A stretch of 45,892 bases of DNA from Acidobacteria bacterium RIFCSPLOWO2_02_FULL_65_29 (GCA_001767435.1 MEKT01000039.1:1-45892), one strand, 5' to 3'. Positions 8,044 through 17,449 are shown, counted from the stretch's first letter. The notes: a model not told the origin generated them from the sequence alone. A program made the numbers and translations.

Positions 8044-11000
8044 ATGAGATCCGGGAAGGCTCTCGTCGCTGTTTCGTGCCTGTTGTTGGTGCCCGCCACG
8101 GCGGCGGCCCAGAGCTCAATTGCCGGCCGAGTCACCGACAACACCGGCGGCGTGCTGCCGGGCGTGACGGTAGAGGCCGCCAGCCCCGCGCTCATCGAAG
8201 GGACGCGCGCGGCTGTCTCCGACGGCAATGGTCAGTACCAGATTACCGATCTTCGGCCCGGGGTCTATAAGGTCACCTACACGCTGACCGGGTTTACCAC
8301 GCAGGTGCGCGAGGAGCTCCAGCTCCCGGCCGACTTCGCGATGACCATCAACATCGTCATGTCGGTTGGTGCCGTCGAAGAGACCGTGACGGTCTCGGGC
8401 TTATCGCCCGTGGTCGACACGCAGACCGTGCGCCGCACCGAAGTGCTGTCGCGCGAGCTGCAGGAAGAGCTTCCCACCGGGCGCGCCCTCTGGTCGTACG
8501 CGGTGCTCATGCCGGGCGTCCGGATTGGCCGGCCCGACGTGGGCGGTACCTCCGGGCACCAGCAGGTCGGCATAGAGGGCGCCGGGGCCGCGGGGGCTCA
8601 ACGGGACAGCGTGTACGAGATCGATGGCCTGGACATCAGCATGTACATCGGGGACAACTGGATGCCGTACCTCAACCCGATGCTGATAGCCGAAACGTCG
8701 TTCACCACCGCGGGGATCGGCGCCGAGTCGCAGCGCGGCGGCGTGCGCATGAACATGATCCCGAAGGAAGGTGGGAACAGAACCAGCGGCAGCTTCTTCC
8801 TCGGCGGCAGCCCGTCGCCCGGCTGGCAGTCCGATAACTGGACCGAGCGGCTAGGCGATCTCGGGGTCCAGTCGAAAAAGGCGGGCGACGCGCGGGACGG
8901 GATCCCGCACATCGACAGGCTCTACGATCTCAACTTCGAGATCGGCGGCCCAATCTTCCAGGATCGCTTGTGGTATCACGCCTCGTCGCGCCGCCTCGTC
9001 GTCAACAACCAGGTGCTCAACAGCGTGAAGCGCGACGGGAGCAAGGGGCTCGACACCAACAGCTTGACGGACGCTGGCGTGCGCCTGACCTGGCAAGCCA
9101 GCCCGAGCAACAAGCTTTCCGCCGGGTTCGACAAGCTGCGGAAGCGGCGGTTCACCCAGCACGAGGCGGGAACGGACGTGGATACGGCGTCGACGTCCTG
9201 GACCTCCCCCCACTACGACACCGGGACAGCGAAGTGGACGTCGACGGTCACCAATCGCCTGTTGGCCGAGTTCGGCTTTTCGCTGTCGTACCAGGATTGG
9301 GACCCGAGCTATCAGGAGGGCATACGGCGGCAAGTGCCGGCCGCGTTCGAGCCTTGTTTCGCCACGCCGTGCTTTCCGGCCGTCGGCTCACCGGCCGCTC
9401 TCGCGCAAATGGACCGCGACGGCTGGTACGGCGTCGTCAATCGCAACGACGCATGGCTGGGCCTGCAGTACGGTGCGGCCGCCAACGAAACAGAAAACTA
9501 TCCGCATGCGTGGAGTTACAAAGGGTCGGTTTCGTACGTGACCGGCTCGCACAATATCAAAGTGGGGTTCCAGAACAAGTGGGGGAACCAGCGGCGTAAC
9601 CGAAACAACAATGCCAACCTCATCCAGCTCTATTCCAGTGCTCCGAGCCCCTTTGGCCGGCAGCTGGACTTCGTGGATGCCGATCATTTCGGCGCCGCCC
9701 AGAGCCTGGCCCGCGGGCTGCCGCCGGGCCTGATCGGCACCCCCAACCAGGTCACTGTCTATAACAACCCGGTGACCGCGCGGGGTGACGTCGAGTACGA
9801 CCTGGGCATTTTTGCGCAGGACTCGTGGACGGTGAACCGGTTGACGATCGGCTTAGGCCTGAGGATGGACCTCGCGCAGCCAGGGGTGCCTGAAAGCCCG
9901 AACCTCCTCGGCCGGTTCAAACCCGCAAGCACGTTTGCGGCAGTCGACCTGCCGCGCCTGGGCCCGGACTTCAGTCCGCGGCTGAGCGCGGCGTATGACC
10001 TGTTTGGCAACGGGAAGACGGCGCTGAAGGCCGGCTGGAACCGGTACATGTCGGTTATCGCGGACGCCATACCGAACCGCTTTGCGCCGGCGTTTTTGGC
10101 GCAAGAGAACCGGCCCTGGTTCGACCTTGCCCTCAACCCGGCCACCGGCGCACTCCATCCCGGCTGTACTCTTGCCAACCCCGCGACGTGCCCCAACCCG
10201 TATGGAACCAATGGCGACGACATCGCGCAGGACTGGGAGATTGGCCCGACCGCCAATCGCAACTTCGGCGTCCGGGCGACCAACCGGATCGACCCGGACA
10301 TCCAGCGGCAGTACAACGACCAGTGGTTGGTGGGCGTCCAGCACGAGCTCATGTCGGGCGTGTCGGTCAGCGGGACCTACCGCCGCCGATCCGACAAGGA
10401 GGTCTGGACTGCCAGCAGTTTCGGCGTGCTGCAGACGTTGGGCGACAACGTGCTACGGACCTCCGAGAGTTTCACCGGCTCCTCGGACGTCGCCCGTCCG
10501 GCCCCATACGCCGGGTCGATCCGGATCTTCAACATCGACCCTGCGCAGCGTGCGGCTCTCGATGTGCTGGATCGGAACGCGGCTCCTGGGTCGTACTCGT
10601 TGGTCTACGGCAGTTTCGATGTGGCCGTCAGTGCCAGGCTGCCGGGCGGGGGGAGACTCGTCAGCGGCTGGACGGTCGACAGGACCGCCGAAGACAAATG
10701 TCAGGACGTGCTGGACCGGGGTGACGATCCGAACGACCTGCGGTTCTGCAACCAGAATGCGTATCCGCATCCGTACGTGCACGAGATCAAGCTCTCGGGC
10801 AGCCTGCCGTGGTCCCTGCCCAAGGTGGGCGAGTTCAACACGGGCTTCGCGATCCTCGGCGTGCCCGGCGATGGGCTGGGCGAAGCGCTCAGATACAGCA
10901 ACAGCACCGCGATCAACAACCAGACGAGGTACCAGGGACCGTTCTACACAGTGGAGAACTGCGTGGCGCCGTGCGTGCTCAACGGCCGCATGGTAGGGGG

Positions 11001-11313
11001 CGCGACGGTCGGCACGAGCCCCTCCCAGTTCGATGCCACCATGCTGCCCGTGGACAGCGTGAAGTTCTACCCGAGGCTGACGCAGGTCGACTTCAACATC
11101 GCGAAGGTCTTCCGCATCGGGAGCTGGCGCTACGATGTACGCTTGGAGGCCTTCAACCTGTTGAACAACTCCGCCGATCGGACCCACGCCGGGGCGGCTC
11201 TCAACCGCGGCTTGGGCACGTCCGTGGGCGCACAATCGTTGACGCTCTACGAGCGAGCGACCAATATCATCGACGCGCGCGTCCTCCGCTTCGCCGTGAC
11301 CGGGCGCTTTTAG
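8044..11313 (+). CDS. TonB-dependent receptor with N-terminal carboxypeptidase-regulatory-like domain (receptor A)
   Basis: A large outer-membrane transporter of about 1089 residues of the Oar/SusC-like type used for import of oligomeric nutrients or siderophores. The ATG at 8044 has AGGGAGG upstream and starts a signal peptide ending in TAAAQ; the frame is open to 7984 but that start would bury the signal. The Ig-like CarboxypepD_reg domain (SIAGRVTDNTGGVLPGVTVE...) spans about residues 24-110, then VEETVTVSG resembles a TonB box. The plug covers about 120-255 and the barrel runs to the terminal ARVLRFAVTGRF. It shares general architecture with receptors B and C but is about 110 residues longer. 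The substrate is unknown. Confidence 0.92.
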   Translation: MRSGKALVAVSCLLLVPATAAAQSSIAGRVTDNTGGVLPGVTVEAASPALIEGTRAAVSDGNGQYQITDLRPGVYKVTYTLTGFTTQVREELQLPADFAMTINIVMSVGAVEETVTVSGLSPVVDTQTVRRTEVLSRELQEELPTGRALWSYAVLMPGVRIGRPDVGGTSGHQQVGIEGAGAAGAQRDSVYEIDGLDISMYIGDNWMPYLNPMLIAETSFTTAGIGAESQRGGVRMNMIPKEGGNRTSGSFFLGGSPSPGWQSDNWTERLGDLGVQSKKAGDARDGIPHIDRLYDLNFEIGGPIFQDRLWYHASSRRLVVNNQVLNSVKRDGSKGLDTNSLTDAGVRLTWQASPSNKLSAGFDKLRKRRFTQHEAGTDVDTASTSWTSPHYDTGTAKWTSTVTNRLLAEFGFSLSYQDWDPSYQEGIRRQVPAAFEPCFATPCFPAVGSPAALAQMDRDGWYGVVNRNDAWLGLQYGAAANETENYPHAWSYKGSVSYVTGSHNIKVGFQNKWGNQRRNRNNNANLIQLYSSAPSPFGRQLDFVDADHFGAAQSLARGLPPGLIGTPNQVTVYNNPVTARGDVEYDLGIFAQDSWTVNRLTIGLGLRMDLAQPGVPESPNLLGRFKPASTFAAVDLPRLGPDFSPRLSAAYDLFGNGKTALKAGWNRYMSVIADAIPNRFAPAFLAQENRPWFDLALNPATGALHPGCTLANPATCPNPYGTNGDDIAQDWEIGPTANRNFGVRATNRIDPDIQRQYNDQWLVGVQHELMSGVSVSGTYRRRSDKEVWTASSFGVLQTLGDNVLRTSESFTGSSDVARPAPYAGSIRIFNIDPAQRAALDVLDRNAAPGSYSLVYGSFDVAVSARLPGGGRLVSGWTVDRTAEDKCQDVLDRGDDPNDLRFCNQNAYPHPYVHEIKLSGSLPWSLPKVGEFNTGFAILGVPGDGLGEALRYSNSTAINNQTRYQGPFYTVENCVAPCVLNGRMVGGATVGTSPSQFDATMLPVDSVKFYPRLTQVDFNIAKVFRIGSWRYDVRLEAFNLLNNSADRTHAGAALNRGLGTSVGAQSLTLYERATNIIDARVLRFAVTGRF

Positions 11314-11318
11314 CCATG

Positions 11319-11386
11319 CTTGCACGACCGGAGCGTGTACGAACCTGTCGATTTCTGCCGTGCAACCACGGCTTAGCCGCGGCCGC
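11319..11386. repeat. About 69-bp inverted repeat, left copy
   Basis: This stretch matches the reverse complement of 11664-11732 at roughly four positions in five by eye, including GTGCAACCACGGCTTAGCCG against its GTGCGACCACGGCTTAGCCG partner. The right copy lies inside the CRTAC1 reading frame, between its signal peptide and first propeller repeat. Confidence 0.75.
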
Positions 11387-11400
11387 GAGAGCGGCCGCGG
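11377..11400 (+). terminator. Very stable GC hairpin downstream of receptor A
   Basis: CCGCGGCCGC and GCGGCCGCGG form a perfect 10-bp stem closed by a GAGA (GNRA-type) tetraloop, 64 bp after the receptor stop. There is no T-tract, so it may stabilise the transcript end or be part of the surrounding repeat instead of acting as an intrinsic terminator. Confidence 0.4.
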
Positions 11401-11405
11401 ATCTA

Positions 11406-11463
11406 CTAACGAAGGTCCGCCGCACGCGCTGGCACTCGTCGGTTTGAGGCGGAGCTTCGTTAC
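11406..11463 (-). repeat. GTARCGAAGCT...CGTTAG hairpin element
   Basis: The ends (CTAACGAAGGTCCGCC and GGCGGAGCTTCGTTAC) pair with each other. Read on the minus strand the element shares its first 30 or so bases (CGAAGCT, CGCCTCAAACCG, CGAGT) with the element at 42530-42596 inside the TMTC-like gene, so both belong to one family. Confidence 0.7.
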
Positions 11464-11564
11464 AAGCCGTCTCATCATTCTGGCTTTCCTCGGACCCTGG
11501 GGGAGGCGCCCGCCTCCTCCAGGCTCCGACGTGCTTCCTTCACCCGGCGTACTCTAGTGGCTTC

Positions 11565-13520
11565 ATGAACGGGCGCTTGTGCTCCAGCGCAACCGCTGGA
11601 ATTCTCCTTGTCGTTCTTGGCTCCGGAGGGCCCGGCGTCATATCCGGGCAACCGCCCGGCAACGCGGGCGCGGCTAAGCCGTGGTCGCACGGCGGAATTC
11701 GACACGCTGGTACGCAATCGGGCCGTGCGAGCACGGCTAGTGAAGCGTGGTTTACCGATCGGGCCAAAGAGGCGGGGCTCGACTTCGTCCACTTCAACGG
11801 GATGTCGGGCGAGCTCTATATCAGCGAGATCATGGGCGCGGGCGGCGCCCTGTTCGACTTCGACAACGATGGCGACCTCGACATCTATCTCGTGCAGGGC
11901 CAGACGCTCGGCCCGGGAAGGATATTGGATGACGCCCTGGTCGCGCCCCAGGCGTCGCTGCCGCTGACGGATCGGTTGTATCGGAACGACCTCGTGGTGC
12001 ACGCCGATGGGACTCGCACGCTGCGCTTCACGGACGTCACGAAAGGGAGCGGCCTGGTTGGGCGCTCCTACGGCATGGGCGTCGCAGCGGGTGACTTCGA
12101 TAACGACGGCCGGGTCGACCTGTATCGGACCGCTTTGGGGCCGAACCAGCTGTTTCGCAACAATGGCGACGGGACGTTTACGGACGTCTCAGACCGAACG
12201 CGCACGAGCGACCCCCGGTGGAGTGTGTCGGCGTCGTTCGTCGACATCGACCGCGATGGCTGGCTTGATCTCTACGTCGGCAACTACCTCGACCACAGCG
12301 TCGACGAGAGGATCCGCTGCTACACCCGCACGGGTAAGAGGGACTACTGCGGGCCCCGGAGCTACACGCCCGTTCCAGACCGGTTGTATCGAAATCGTCG
12401 GGACGGGACGTTTGTCGACGCGACCGCCGAGGCGCAGGTGGCGCGTGAGTATGGTCCGGCGCTCGGGGTTGTGGCGGCTGACTTCAATGCCGACGGCTGG
12501 CCGGATATCTACGTGGCCAACGACGGCGAGCCGAACCTCTTGTGGATCAATCAGCAGAACGGCCGCTTCCGAAACACCGCGCTCCTGGCCGGTGCGGCGC
12601 TCAACGGCCTCGGCAGCGCCGAGGGCAGCATGGGGGTTGACGCTGGCGACTTCGACAATGACGGAGACGAGGACCTCTTCATGACGAACCTCGTCGGGGA
12701 AACCAACACCCTCTACGTCAACGACGGCTCGGGCCTCTTCGAGGATCGGACCGCGCGGGTGGGCCTCGGGGTCCCAAGCCTGCCCTACACGGGATTCGGG
12801 ACGGCGTGGTTCGACTTCGACAACGACGGCTGGTTGGACCTGCTGGTCGCGAACGGCGCGGTCCGGATCCTGGAAACCCTTTCCCGCGCGACGGATCCGT
12901 TTCCGTTGCACGAGCGCAACCAGCTGTTTCGCAACCTGGGCACGGGGCCGTTCGCGGGGTCCCCAGCGCGCCCTTCGACCCTTCGACAAGCTCAGGGTCG
13001 CCCCGAGCCAGGTCGAGGGACGACGAGCTCAGGGCGTCCTGAGCCTGCCGAAGGACGGCAGCCGCGCTGGGGTGCCTTCGAAGACGTCACGGCGCGAGCG
13101 GGCGCCGTGTTCGAGCTGTCGGAGGTCAGCCGCGGCGCGGCATTCGGGGACGTGGACAACGACGGCGACGTCGACGTGCTGGTGACGAACAATAACGGTC
13201 CGGCACGCCTGCTGATCAACCATGTCGGCCAGCGCAACCGTTGGGTTGGGCTGCGGCTGGTCGGGGGACCGGAGCGCCGAGATATGCTGGGCGCGAGAGT
13301 GGGCGTCTTTCGTAACGAGGGCCCGCCGCTTTGGCGTCGCGCGCGAGCCGACGGGAGCTATGCTTCGGCGAACGATCCACGGGTCCTGGTGGGCCTGGGC
13401 AGTGCGACGACGGTTCCGCGCATCCGCGTAGTGTGGCCGAGCGGTCGTGCTGAAGACTGGACGGACGTTGCGGTTGGACGGTGGATCACGCTGACAGAAG
13501 GCAGCGGGGTGGGCCGTTGA
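11565..13520 (+). CDS. CRTAC1-family FG-GAP / ASPIC-UnbV beta-propeller protein (copy A)
   Basis: An exported 651-residue protein. A signal peptide (residues 1-29) is followed by a repeat-derived stretch, then integrin-like FG-GAP/VCBS repeats with Ca-binding DxDxDG loops (DFDNDGDLD, DIDRDGWLD, DFDNDGDED, DFDNDGWLD, DVDNDGDVD), and a C-terminal ASPIC/UnbV domain with RWVGLRLVG, LGARV and RIRVVWPSG. Such proteins are probably extracellular Ca-stabilised adhesion or scaffold proteins. About 36 residues (near 466-500) are encoded by a hairpin repeat and are missing in paralogue B (21429-23231). It is followed by the TPR gene with overlapping ends and then the copper-monooxygenase gene. No clear ribosome site precedes the ATG. 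Confidence 0.9.
   Translation: MNGRLCSSATAGILLVVLGSGGPGVISGQPPGNAGAAKPWSHGGIRHAGTQSGRASTASEAWFTDRAKEAGLDFVHFNGMSGELYISEIMGAGGALFDFDNDGDLDIYLVQGQTLGPGRILDDALVAPQASLPLTDRLYRNDLVVHADGTRTLRFTDVTKGSGLVGRSYGMGVAAGDFDNDGRVDLYRTALGPNQLFRNNGDGTFTDVSDRTRTSDPRWSVSASFVDIDRDGWLDLYVGNYLDHSVDERIRCYTRTGKRDYCGPRSYTPVPDRLYRNRRDGTFVDATAEAQVAREYGPALGVVAADFNADGWPDIYVANDGEPNLLWINQQNGRFRNTALLAGAALNGLGSAEGSMGVDAGDFDNDGDEDLFMTNLVGETNTLYVNDGSGLFEDRTARVGLGVPSLPYTGFGTAWFDFDNDGWLDLLVANGAVRILETLSRATDPFPLHERNQLFRNLGTGPFAGSPARPSTLRQAQGRPEPGRGTTSSGRPEPAEGRQPRWGAFEDVTARAGAVFELSEVSRGAAFGDVDNDGDVDVLVTNNNGPARLLINHVGQRNRWVGLRLVGGPERRDMLGARVGVFRNEGPPLWRRARADGSYASANDPRVLVGLGSATTVPRIRVVWPSGRAEDWTDVAVGRWITLTEGSGVGR
11664..11732. repeat. 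About 69-bp inverted repeat, right copy (in frame in CRTAC1-A)
   Basis: This is the inverted partner of 11319-11386. It encodes the low-complexity stretch between the signal peptide and the first conserved motif (WFTDRAKEAGLDFVHFNG). The two copies enclose a 277-bp segment including the start codon. Confidence 0.75.
12970..13061. repeat. In-frame REP-like double hairpin in CRTAC1-A
   Basis: CTTCGACAAGCTCAGGG pairs with the following CCCCGAGCCAGGTCGAGG, and GAGCTCAGG pairs with CCTGAGC; both are typical halves of the widespread CTTCGACAAGCTCAGG extragenic repeat. Here it is translated into the STLRQAQGRPE and SSGRPEPAEGR type peptide. The paralogue B sequence passes directly from RRTG to GFEEVTDRAG, marking an empty site. 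Confidence 0.9.
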
Positions 13521-15199
13521 GCGGTCTCGTGGTGGCGTTTGTGCTGCTCGCACTGGGCCACGGCCGCGCGGCGAGTGTCGCCACGCACAGCACCGCGGCG
13601 CAGGTGATTACGGCTGAACCGACCCTCCTGCCGGTCGCGCTGCCCGACCTCAGTGGCATGCACGCGTCGGTCCGGGAGCAGCTTCGTGAGGCGTACGCCT
13701 CGCTGATGACGCTGCAGCCAGAGACTGGCGTCGAGCCGCCTGTTTCAGAGCCGCCACGAGGCGACCGCAGCGAGGCCTACGGGGAGTTGGGCAAGCTCTT
13801 GATGGCGGCGAAGTCTCTGGACGTGGCCGAGCGCTGCTTTCGGAATGCGCAGACGCTCGCCCCAGACGATTTCCGCTGGCCCTACTACTTGGGACACGTC
13901 TTCATCAGCCAAGGGGAACTGTCAAGAGCGGTAGAGCGCTTCGAGCAAGTGCTCCGCCTCCGTCCCACGGATTTCCCGACGCTGGTGTGGCTCGGTCATG
14001 TCCACATCGAGTTGGGTCAGCCGGAGGCGGCCGAGCCGGTCCTGACCAGGGCCCGCGCCCTCGGTCCAGACACCGCGGCCGTGTTGTACCAACTGGGCAG
14101 GGCCAGCCTTGCGAAGAGAGACTACGCGGCCGCCGTGCGGCATCTGGAAGAGGCCGTGCGGCTGAACCCCGCTGCTGTGGTCATCCGCAACCCTCTGGCG
14201 ATGGCCTATCGTGGCCTCGGCGATCTCGAAAAGGCGCAGTCCAACCTCGACCGAACCAGGGGTCGCGCGGGTCCCGGGGCGGCCGTGACGATGCCCGATC
14301 CGTTGATGGCCGAGGTGAGCACTGTGCTGCGGAGCCCAGAAGTCCACGGGGAGCTCGGACAGCAGGCCAGTGCCAGGGGAGATTGGCCGGAGGCCGCGAG
14401 GCAGTTCCGGAGGGCCATTGAGCTGTCGCCGGACAACGCGATCATGCGTCTGAACCTCGCCTTGACGTTGAACCGCATGGGCGAGGCGCGGGCCGCGCTG
14501 ACCGAGCTCGACGCGGCGATTCTCGCGGATCCCTCTCTCGCCAGCGCCTACTTCGTGATGGGTACGCTGCTGGAGCGGAGTGGCCGCGATCAGGAAGCGA
14601 TCGATCGGTATGCCGCTGCCATCATGCGCGACCCCGGGTTCCGAGTGGCGCACCTCAGGCTCGCCGACGCGCTCCGCCGAATCGGCCGCCTCGAAGCATC
14701 ACTGTCGTCCTACCAGCAGGTTCTCGAGCTCGAGCCGGATAGTCAAGAGGCGCGCTTCGGCGAAGCGATGGCCCTTGTGCGCCTGTCGCGCCACGCGGAC
14801 GCCCGGGAGCGCTTCCACGGTGCGATGAGCGTCCATCCTGACCAGCCGGCGTTCCCGCAGGCGCTGGCGCGTCTCCTGGCCGCGTCTCCCGACCCGCAGG
14901 TGCGCGACGGCCAGCGGGCACTCGACTTGGTGCAAGCGTTGGCGAAGGAGCAGAAGACCACGAGCGTGGCCGAAACGATGGCCATGGCGCTCGCGGAGGT
15001 TGGTCGCTTCGCGGAGGCGGTCGAGTGGCAACGCCTGGCGATGTCGGTCGCGGTGGAGGCCGGACACCCTGCCGCCGCGCAGCGGATGGCTGCCAACCTG
15101 GCGCTTTACCTGCGACACGAGCCCTGTCGCACGCCCTGGCGAGACGATGATCCAGAATACAGGCCGGGCCCTGAAGTAGAACCAGGGCTTCTGCGATGA
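13481..15199 (+). CDS. Exported TPR protein (copy A)
   Basis: A protein of about 572 residues made almost entirely of tetratricopeptide repeats after an N-terminal hydrophobic segment (LVVAFVLLALGHG). It is likely a periplasmic or surface scaffold. Conserved features shared with the paralogue at 19810-21432 are an N-terminal PVALPDLS motif, a DDFRWPYYLGH motif after the first repeat and the C-terminal NLALYLRHEPCRTP motif. The GTG at 13481 gives a basic n-region (RRQRGG) to the signal peptide. The alternative TTG at 13517 overlaps the CRTAC1 stop as TTGA, mirroring the GTGA overlap in the paralogous module; the choice is unresolved. It ends with ATGA overlap into the copper-monooxygenase gene (15196-15199). 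Confidence 0.88.
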   Translation: MDHADRRQRGGPLSGLVVAFVLLALGHGRAASVATHSTAAQVITAEPTLLPVALPDLSGMHASVREQLREAYASLMTLQPETGVEPPVSEPPRGDRSEAYGELGKLLMAAKSLDVAERCFRNAQTLAPDDFRWPYYLGHVFISQGELSRAVERFEQVLRLRPTDFPTLVWLGHVHIELGQPEAAEPVLTRARALGPDTAAVLYQLGRASLAKRDYAAAVRHLEEAVRLNPAAVVIRNPLAMAYRGLGDLEKAQSNLDRTRGRAGPGAAVTMPDPLMAEVSTVLRSPEVHGELGQQASARGDWPEAARQFRRAIELSPDNAIMRLNLALTLNRMGEARAALTELDAAILADPSLASAYFVMGTLLERSGRDQEAIDRYAAAIMRDPGFRVAHLRLADALRRIGRLEASLSSYQQVLELEPDSQEARFGEAMALVRLSRHADARERFHGAMSVHPDQPAFPQALARLLAASPDPQVRDGQRALDLVQALAKEQKTTSVAETMAMALAEVGRFAEAVEWQRLAMSVAVEAGHPAAAQRMAANLALYLRHEPCRTPWRDDDPEYRPGPEVEPGLLR

Positions 15200-17286
15200 G
15201 CCGTGCCGCGCGTTTCGGCGCTTCGCGATCGATCCTAACGGCGGGATTGTGTCTCGCGGCCGGTGTGCTCGCGGCAAGCGACGCTCCTGGCGCGGCTGGG
15301 CAAGCGCGAGCTGAAGCCGTCACCTTCAGCCGCGATATCGCGCCCATCCTGTTCGAGCACTGTGTGGTCTGCCACCGGCCAGGCGCGGTGGCACCAATGT
15401 CCCTGATGTCCTATCAGGACGTCCGGCCGTGGGCTCGGGCCATCGGAGAACAGGTCAGCTCGCGGAGAATGCCACCCTGGAAGCCCGAGCCCGGCTATGG
15501 CGGCCCGTTTGTCGGTAGCCGCCGGCTGAGTGACGAGCAGGTCGCGCGCATCCAGCGGTGGGTGGCCGAGGGCGGCGTTGAAGGCAATTCCGCCGATCTC
15601 CCTCCAATGCCGGAGCGGCCCGCCGGGTGGCGCCTCGGCAAACCGGACCTCGTCCTCGAAATGCCGCTCTACACGCTTCCGGCTAGCGGAAAGGATGTCC
15701 TCCGCAAATTCGCGATCCCGATTCGGATCGCCGGCACCAGGTATGTGAGAGGGCTGGAGTTTCAGCCGGGGAATGCCAGAGTCGTGCATCACGCGAACAT
15801 GAAGATCGATCCCACAGGGACCTCACGCAGGCTGGACGACGCCGACGCGGAGCCAGGCTACGAAGGGGTGACGCCGTTCGCCGCCCGGTTCCCGTCAGGC
15901 TACTTCCTCGGCTGGACGCCCGGGCAGCTGCGGCCTCTAGCTCCCGACAGCATGGCCTGGCGTTTGGACCCCGGGGCTGCCATGCTGCTCGAGCTCCACC
16001 TGACGCCAGGCGAACAGCCGGAGCGCGTGCAGAGTCGGATCGGGTTCTTCTTCACTGACGCGGCACCCACACGCATCCCGGCCACCATCAGGTTGGGCCG
16101 GCAGAATCTCGACATCCCGGCAGGCGCGAGGGAATATGTGAGCCGTGATCGCTATGTCCTGCCGGTGGACGTCGAGGTGTACGGGGTCCAGCCGCACGCG
16201 CACTACCTGGCCAGGGAGGTCAAAGGATTCGCCACGCTCCCCGATGGGACGCGGACGTGGCTCATCTACATCAATGATTGGGATTTCGACTGGCAGGACT
16301 TCTACGCGTACGCAAAGCCGTTCGTCCTTCCCAAGGGAACCGAGCTCGCGATGGAGATCACGTACGACAACTCCGCCGGCAACCGGCGCAACCCGCATTC
16401 TCCGCCGAGGCGTGTCAGCTGGGGTCAGAAGTCCTCGAACGAGATGGGGGACTTGTGGATTCAGGTCGTGCCGCGCAAGGCCGCGGATCTCGCAATCCTC
16501 AACAACGACCGCTGGCCACGAGAGGTGGCCGAAGATATCGTGGGATTCGAGATGGTTTTGGAAGAGGACCCGGATCAGGTGATGCAGCATGACGAGGTGG
16601 CGCTCCTGTACCTGCAAGTCGGGAAAGTCGCGGAGGCCGTGGCGCACTTCAGGGAGTCGGCGCGATTGCAACCAGAGTCCGCAGTCGCGCAGTACAACCT
16701 GGGAACCACGGTGTTGCGGCTGGGAGATGCCGAGACGGCCATTCGCCACCTCGAACAGGCGCTACGGCTGGACCCCGAGTATGTCCGGGCGCACAACGAC
16801 CTGGGCGCGGCGCTGCGATTGCAGGGGAAGTCGGCAGAGGCCATTCGTCATTTCCGCCAGGTACTGCTGGCACGCCCGGACGAAGGCGACGCGCTCTACA
16901 ACCTGGCGAGCGCGCTGACGGTGGAGGGTGAGCTCGAGGAGGCGATCATCTACTATCGACGCGCCCTCCAGGTTCAGCCGGATGCCTCGGCGGCGCTCGC
17001 GGAGCTCGCGTGGCTGCTGGCCACACACCCGAACGCGAGATTCCGGGACCCGAGTCAAGCCGTCCGCCTGGCGGAGCGTGCGTCTCGCGTGACCCAGCGT
17101 CGGGACGCCGCCGTTCTCGACGTGCTGGCCGCGGCCTACGCCGTGGCGGGCCAATTCGACCGAGCCGTAGCGGCGGCTCGCGCGGCGCTCGCCGTGCTCC
17201 CTGCCAGCCAGAGTGAGCTTGCCGCCTCGATCCAGCGCCGCCTGGATCTCTACACGACGGGCCGTCCGTACCGCGGGCCACGGTAG
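15196..17286 (+). CDS. Cytochrome c / PHM-type copper monooxygenase / TPR fusion (paralogue A)
   Basis: A 696-residue exported protein with three parts. First, after a signal peptide, a monohaem cytochrome c-like domain with C56-V-V-C59-H60 and a likely distal Met92 in MPPWKP. Second, a copper type II monooxygenase (PHM-like) core in which all six expected ligands are present: H198-H199 (VVHHAN), H268 (LELHLT), H334 and H336 (QPHAHY) and M417 (NEMGDLW). The spacings (69, 66 and 81 residues) are close to those of peptidylglycine monooxygenase (64, 70 and 70). Third, TPRs from about residue 455 to the end. Apart from the haem cysteines and one in the signal peptide there are no cysteines, so the disulfides of animal PHM are absent. 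It is coupled to the TPR gene by an ATGA overlap. The substrate is unknown. Paralogues start at 36716 and 39438. Confidence 0.88.
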   Translation: MSRAARFGASRSILTAGLCLAAGVLAASDAPGAAGQARAEAVTFSRDIAPILFEHCVVCHRPGAVAPMSLMSYQDVRPWARAIGEQVSSRRMPPWKPEPGYGGPFVGSRRLSDEQVARIQRWVAEGGVEGNSADLPPMPERPAGWRLGKPDLVLEMPLYTLPASGKDVLRKFAIPIRIAGTRYVRGLEFQPGNARVVHHANMKIDPTGTSRRLDDADAEPGYEGVTPFAARFPSGYFLGWTPGQLRPLAPDSMAWRLDPGAAMLLELHLTPGEQPERVQSRIGFFFTDAAPTRIPATIRLGRQNLDIPAGAREYVSRDRYVLPVDVEVYGVQPHAHYLAREVKGFATLPDGTRTWLIYINDWDFDWQDFYAYAKPFVLPKGTELAMEITYDNSAGNRRNPHSPPRRVSWGQKSSNEMGDLWIQVVPRKAADLAILNNDRWPREVAEDIVGFEMVLEEDPDQVMQHDEVALLYLQVGKVAEAVAHFRESARLQPESAVAQYNLGTTVLRLGDAETAIRHLEQALRLDPEYVRAHNDLGAALRLQGKSAEAIRHFRQVLLARPDEGDALYNLASALTVEGELEEAIIYYRRALQVQPDASAALAELAWLLATHPNARFRDPSQAVRLAERASRVTQRRDAAVLDVLAAAYAVAGQFDRAVAAARAALAVLPASQSELAASIQRRLDLYTTGRPYRGPR

Positions 17287-17324
17287 CGAAGCCTCACCTC
17301 GAACCACGGTTTTCGATTCCCTGT

Positions 17325-17444
17325 AGTCGACAGTCGACAGTTCACAGTCGACAGGTTTTTCACAATGCTGTAGTGTCCGCCTTTAGGCGGACCGGGCGCG
17401 AAGTCCGGCTAAAGCCGGACACTACGTGCTACGGCGTTGTGAAA
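17325..17444. terminator. Nested palindromes between convergent genes
   Basis: After a short ACAGTCG heptamer run (17325-17354) come two hairpins, GTCCGCCTTTAGGCGGAC (17375-17392) and GTCCGGCTAAAGCCGGAC (17403-17420). They are enclosed by longer arms, TTTTTCACAA...GTAGTGTCC and GGACACTAC...TTGTGAAAA. The position between the stops of the monooxygenase (17286) and GT39/TPR-1 (17450) suggests a bidirectional terminator, but the same palindrome family also occurs in frame at 19070-19087, so it is primarily a repeat element. Confidence 0.65.
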
Positions 17445-17449
17445 ATGCT

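Noticed and set aside
11377-11400. Classical Rho-independent terminator
   Set aside because: The hairpin is strong but has no T-tract, so it is listed only as a low-confidence terminator-like hairpin.
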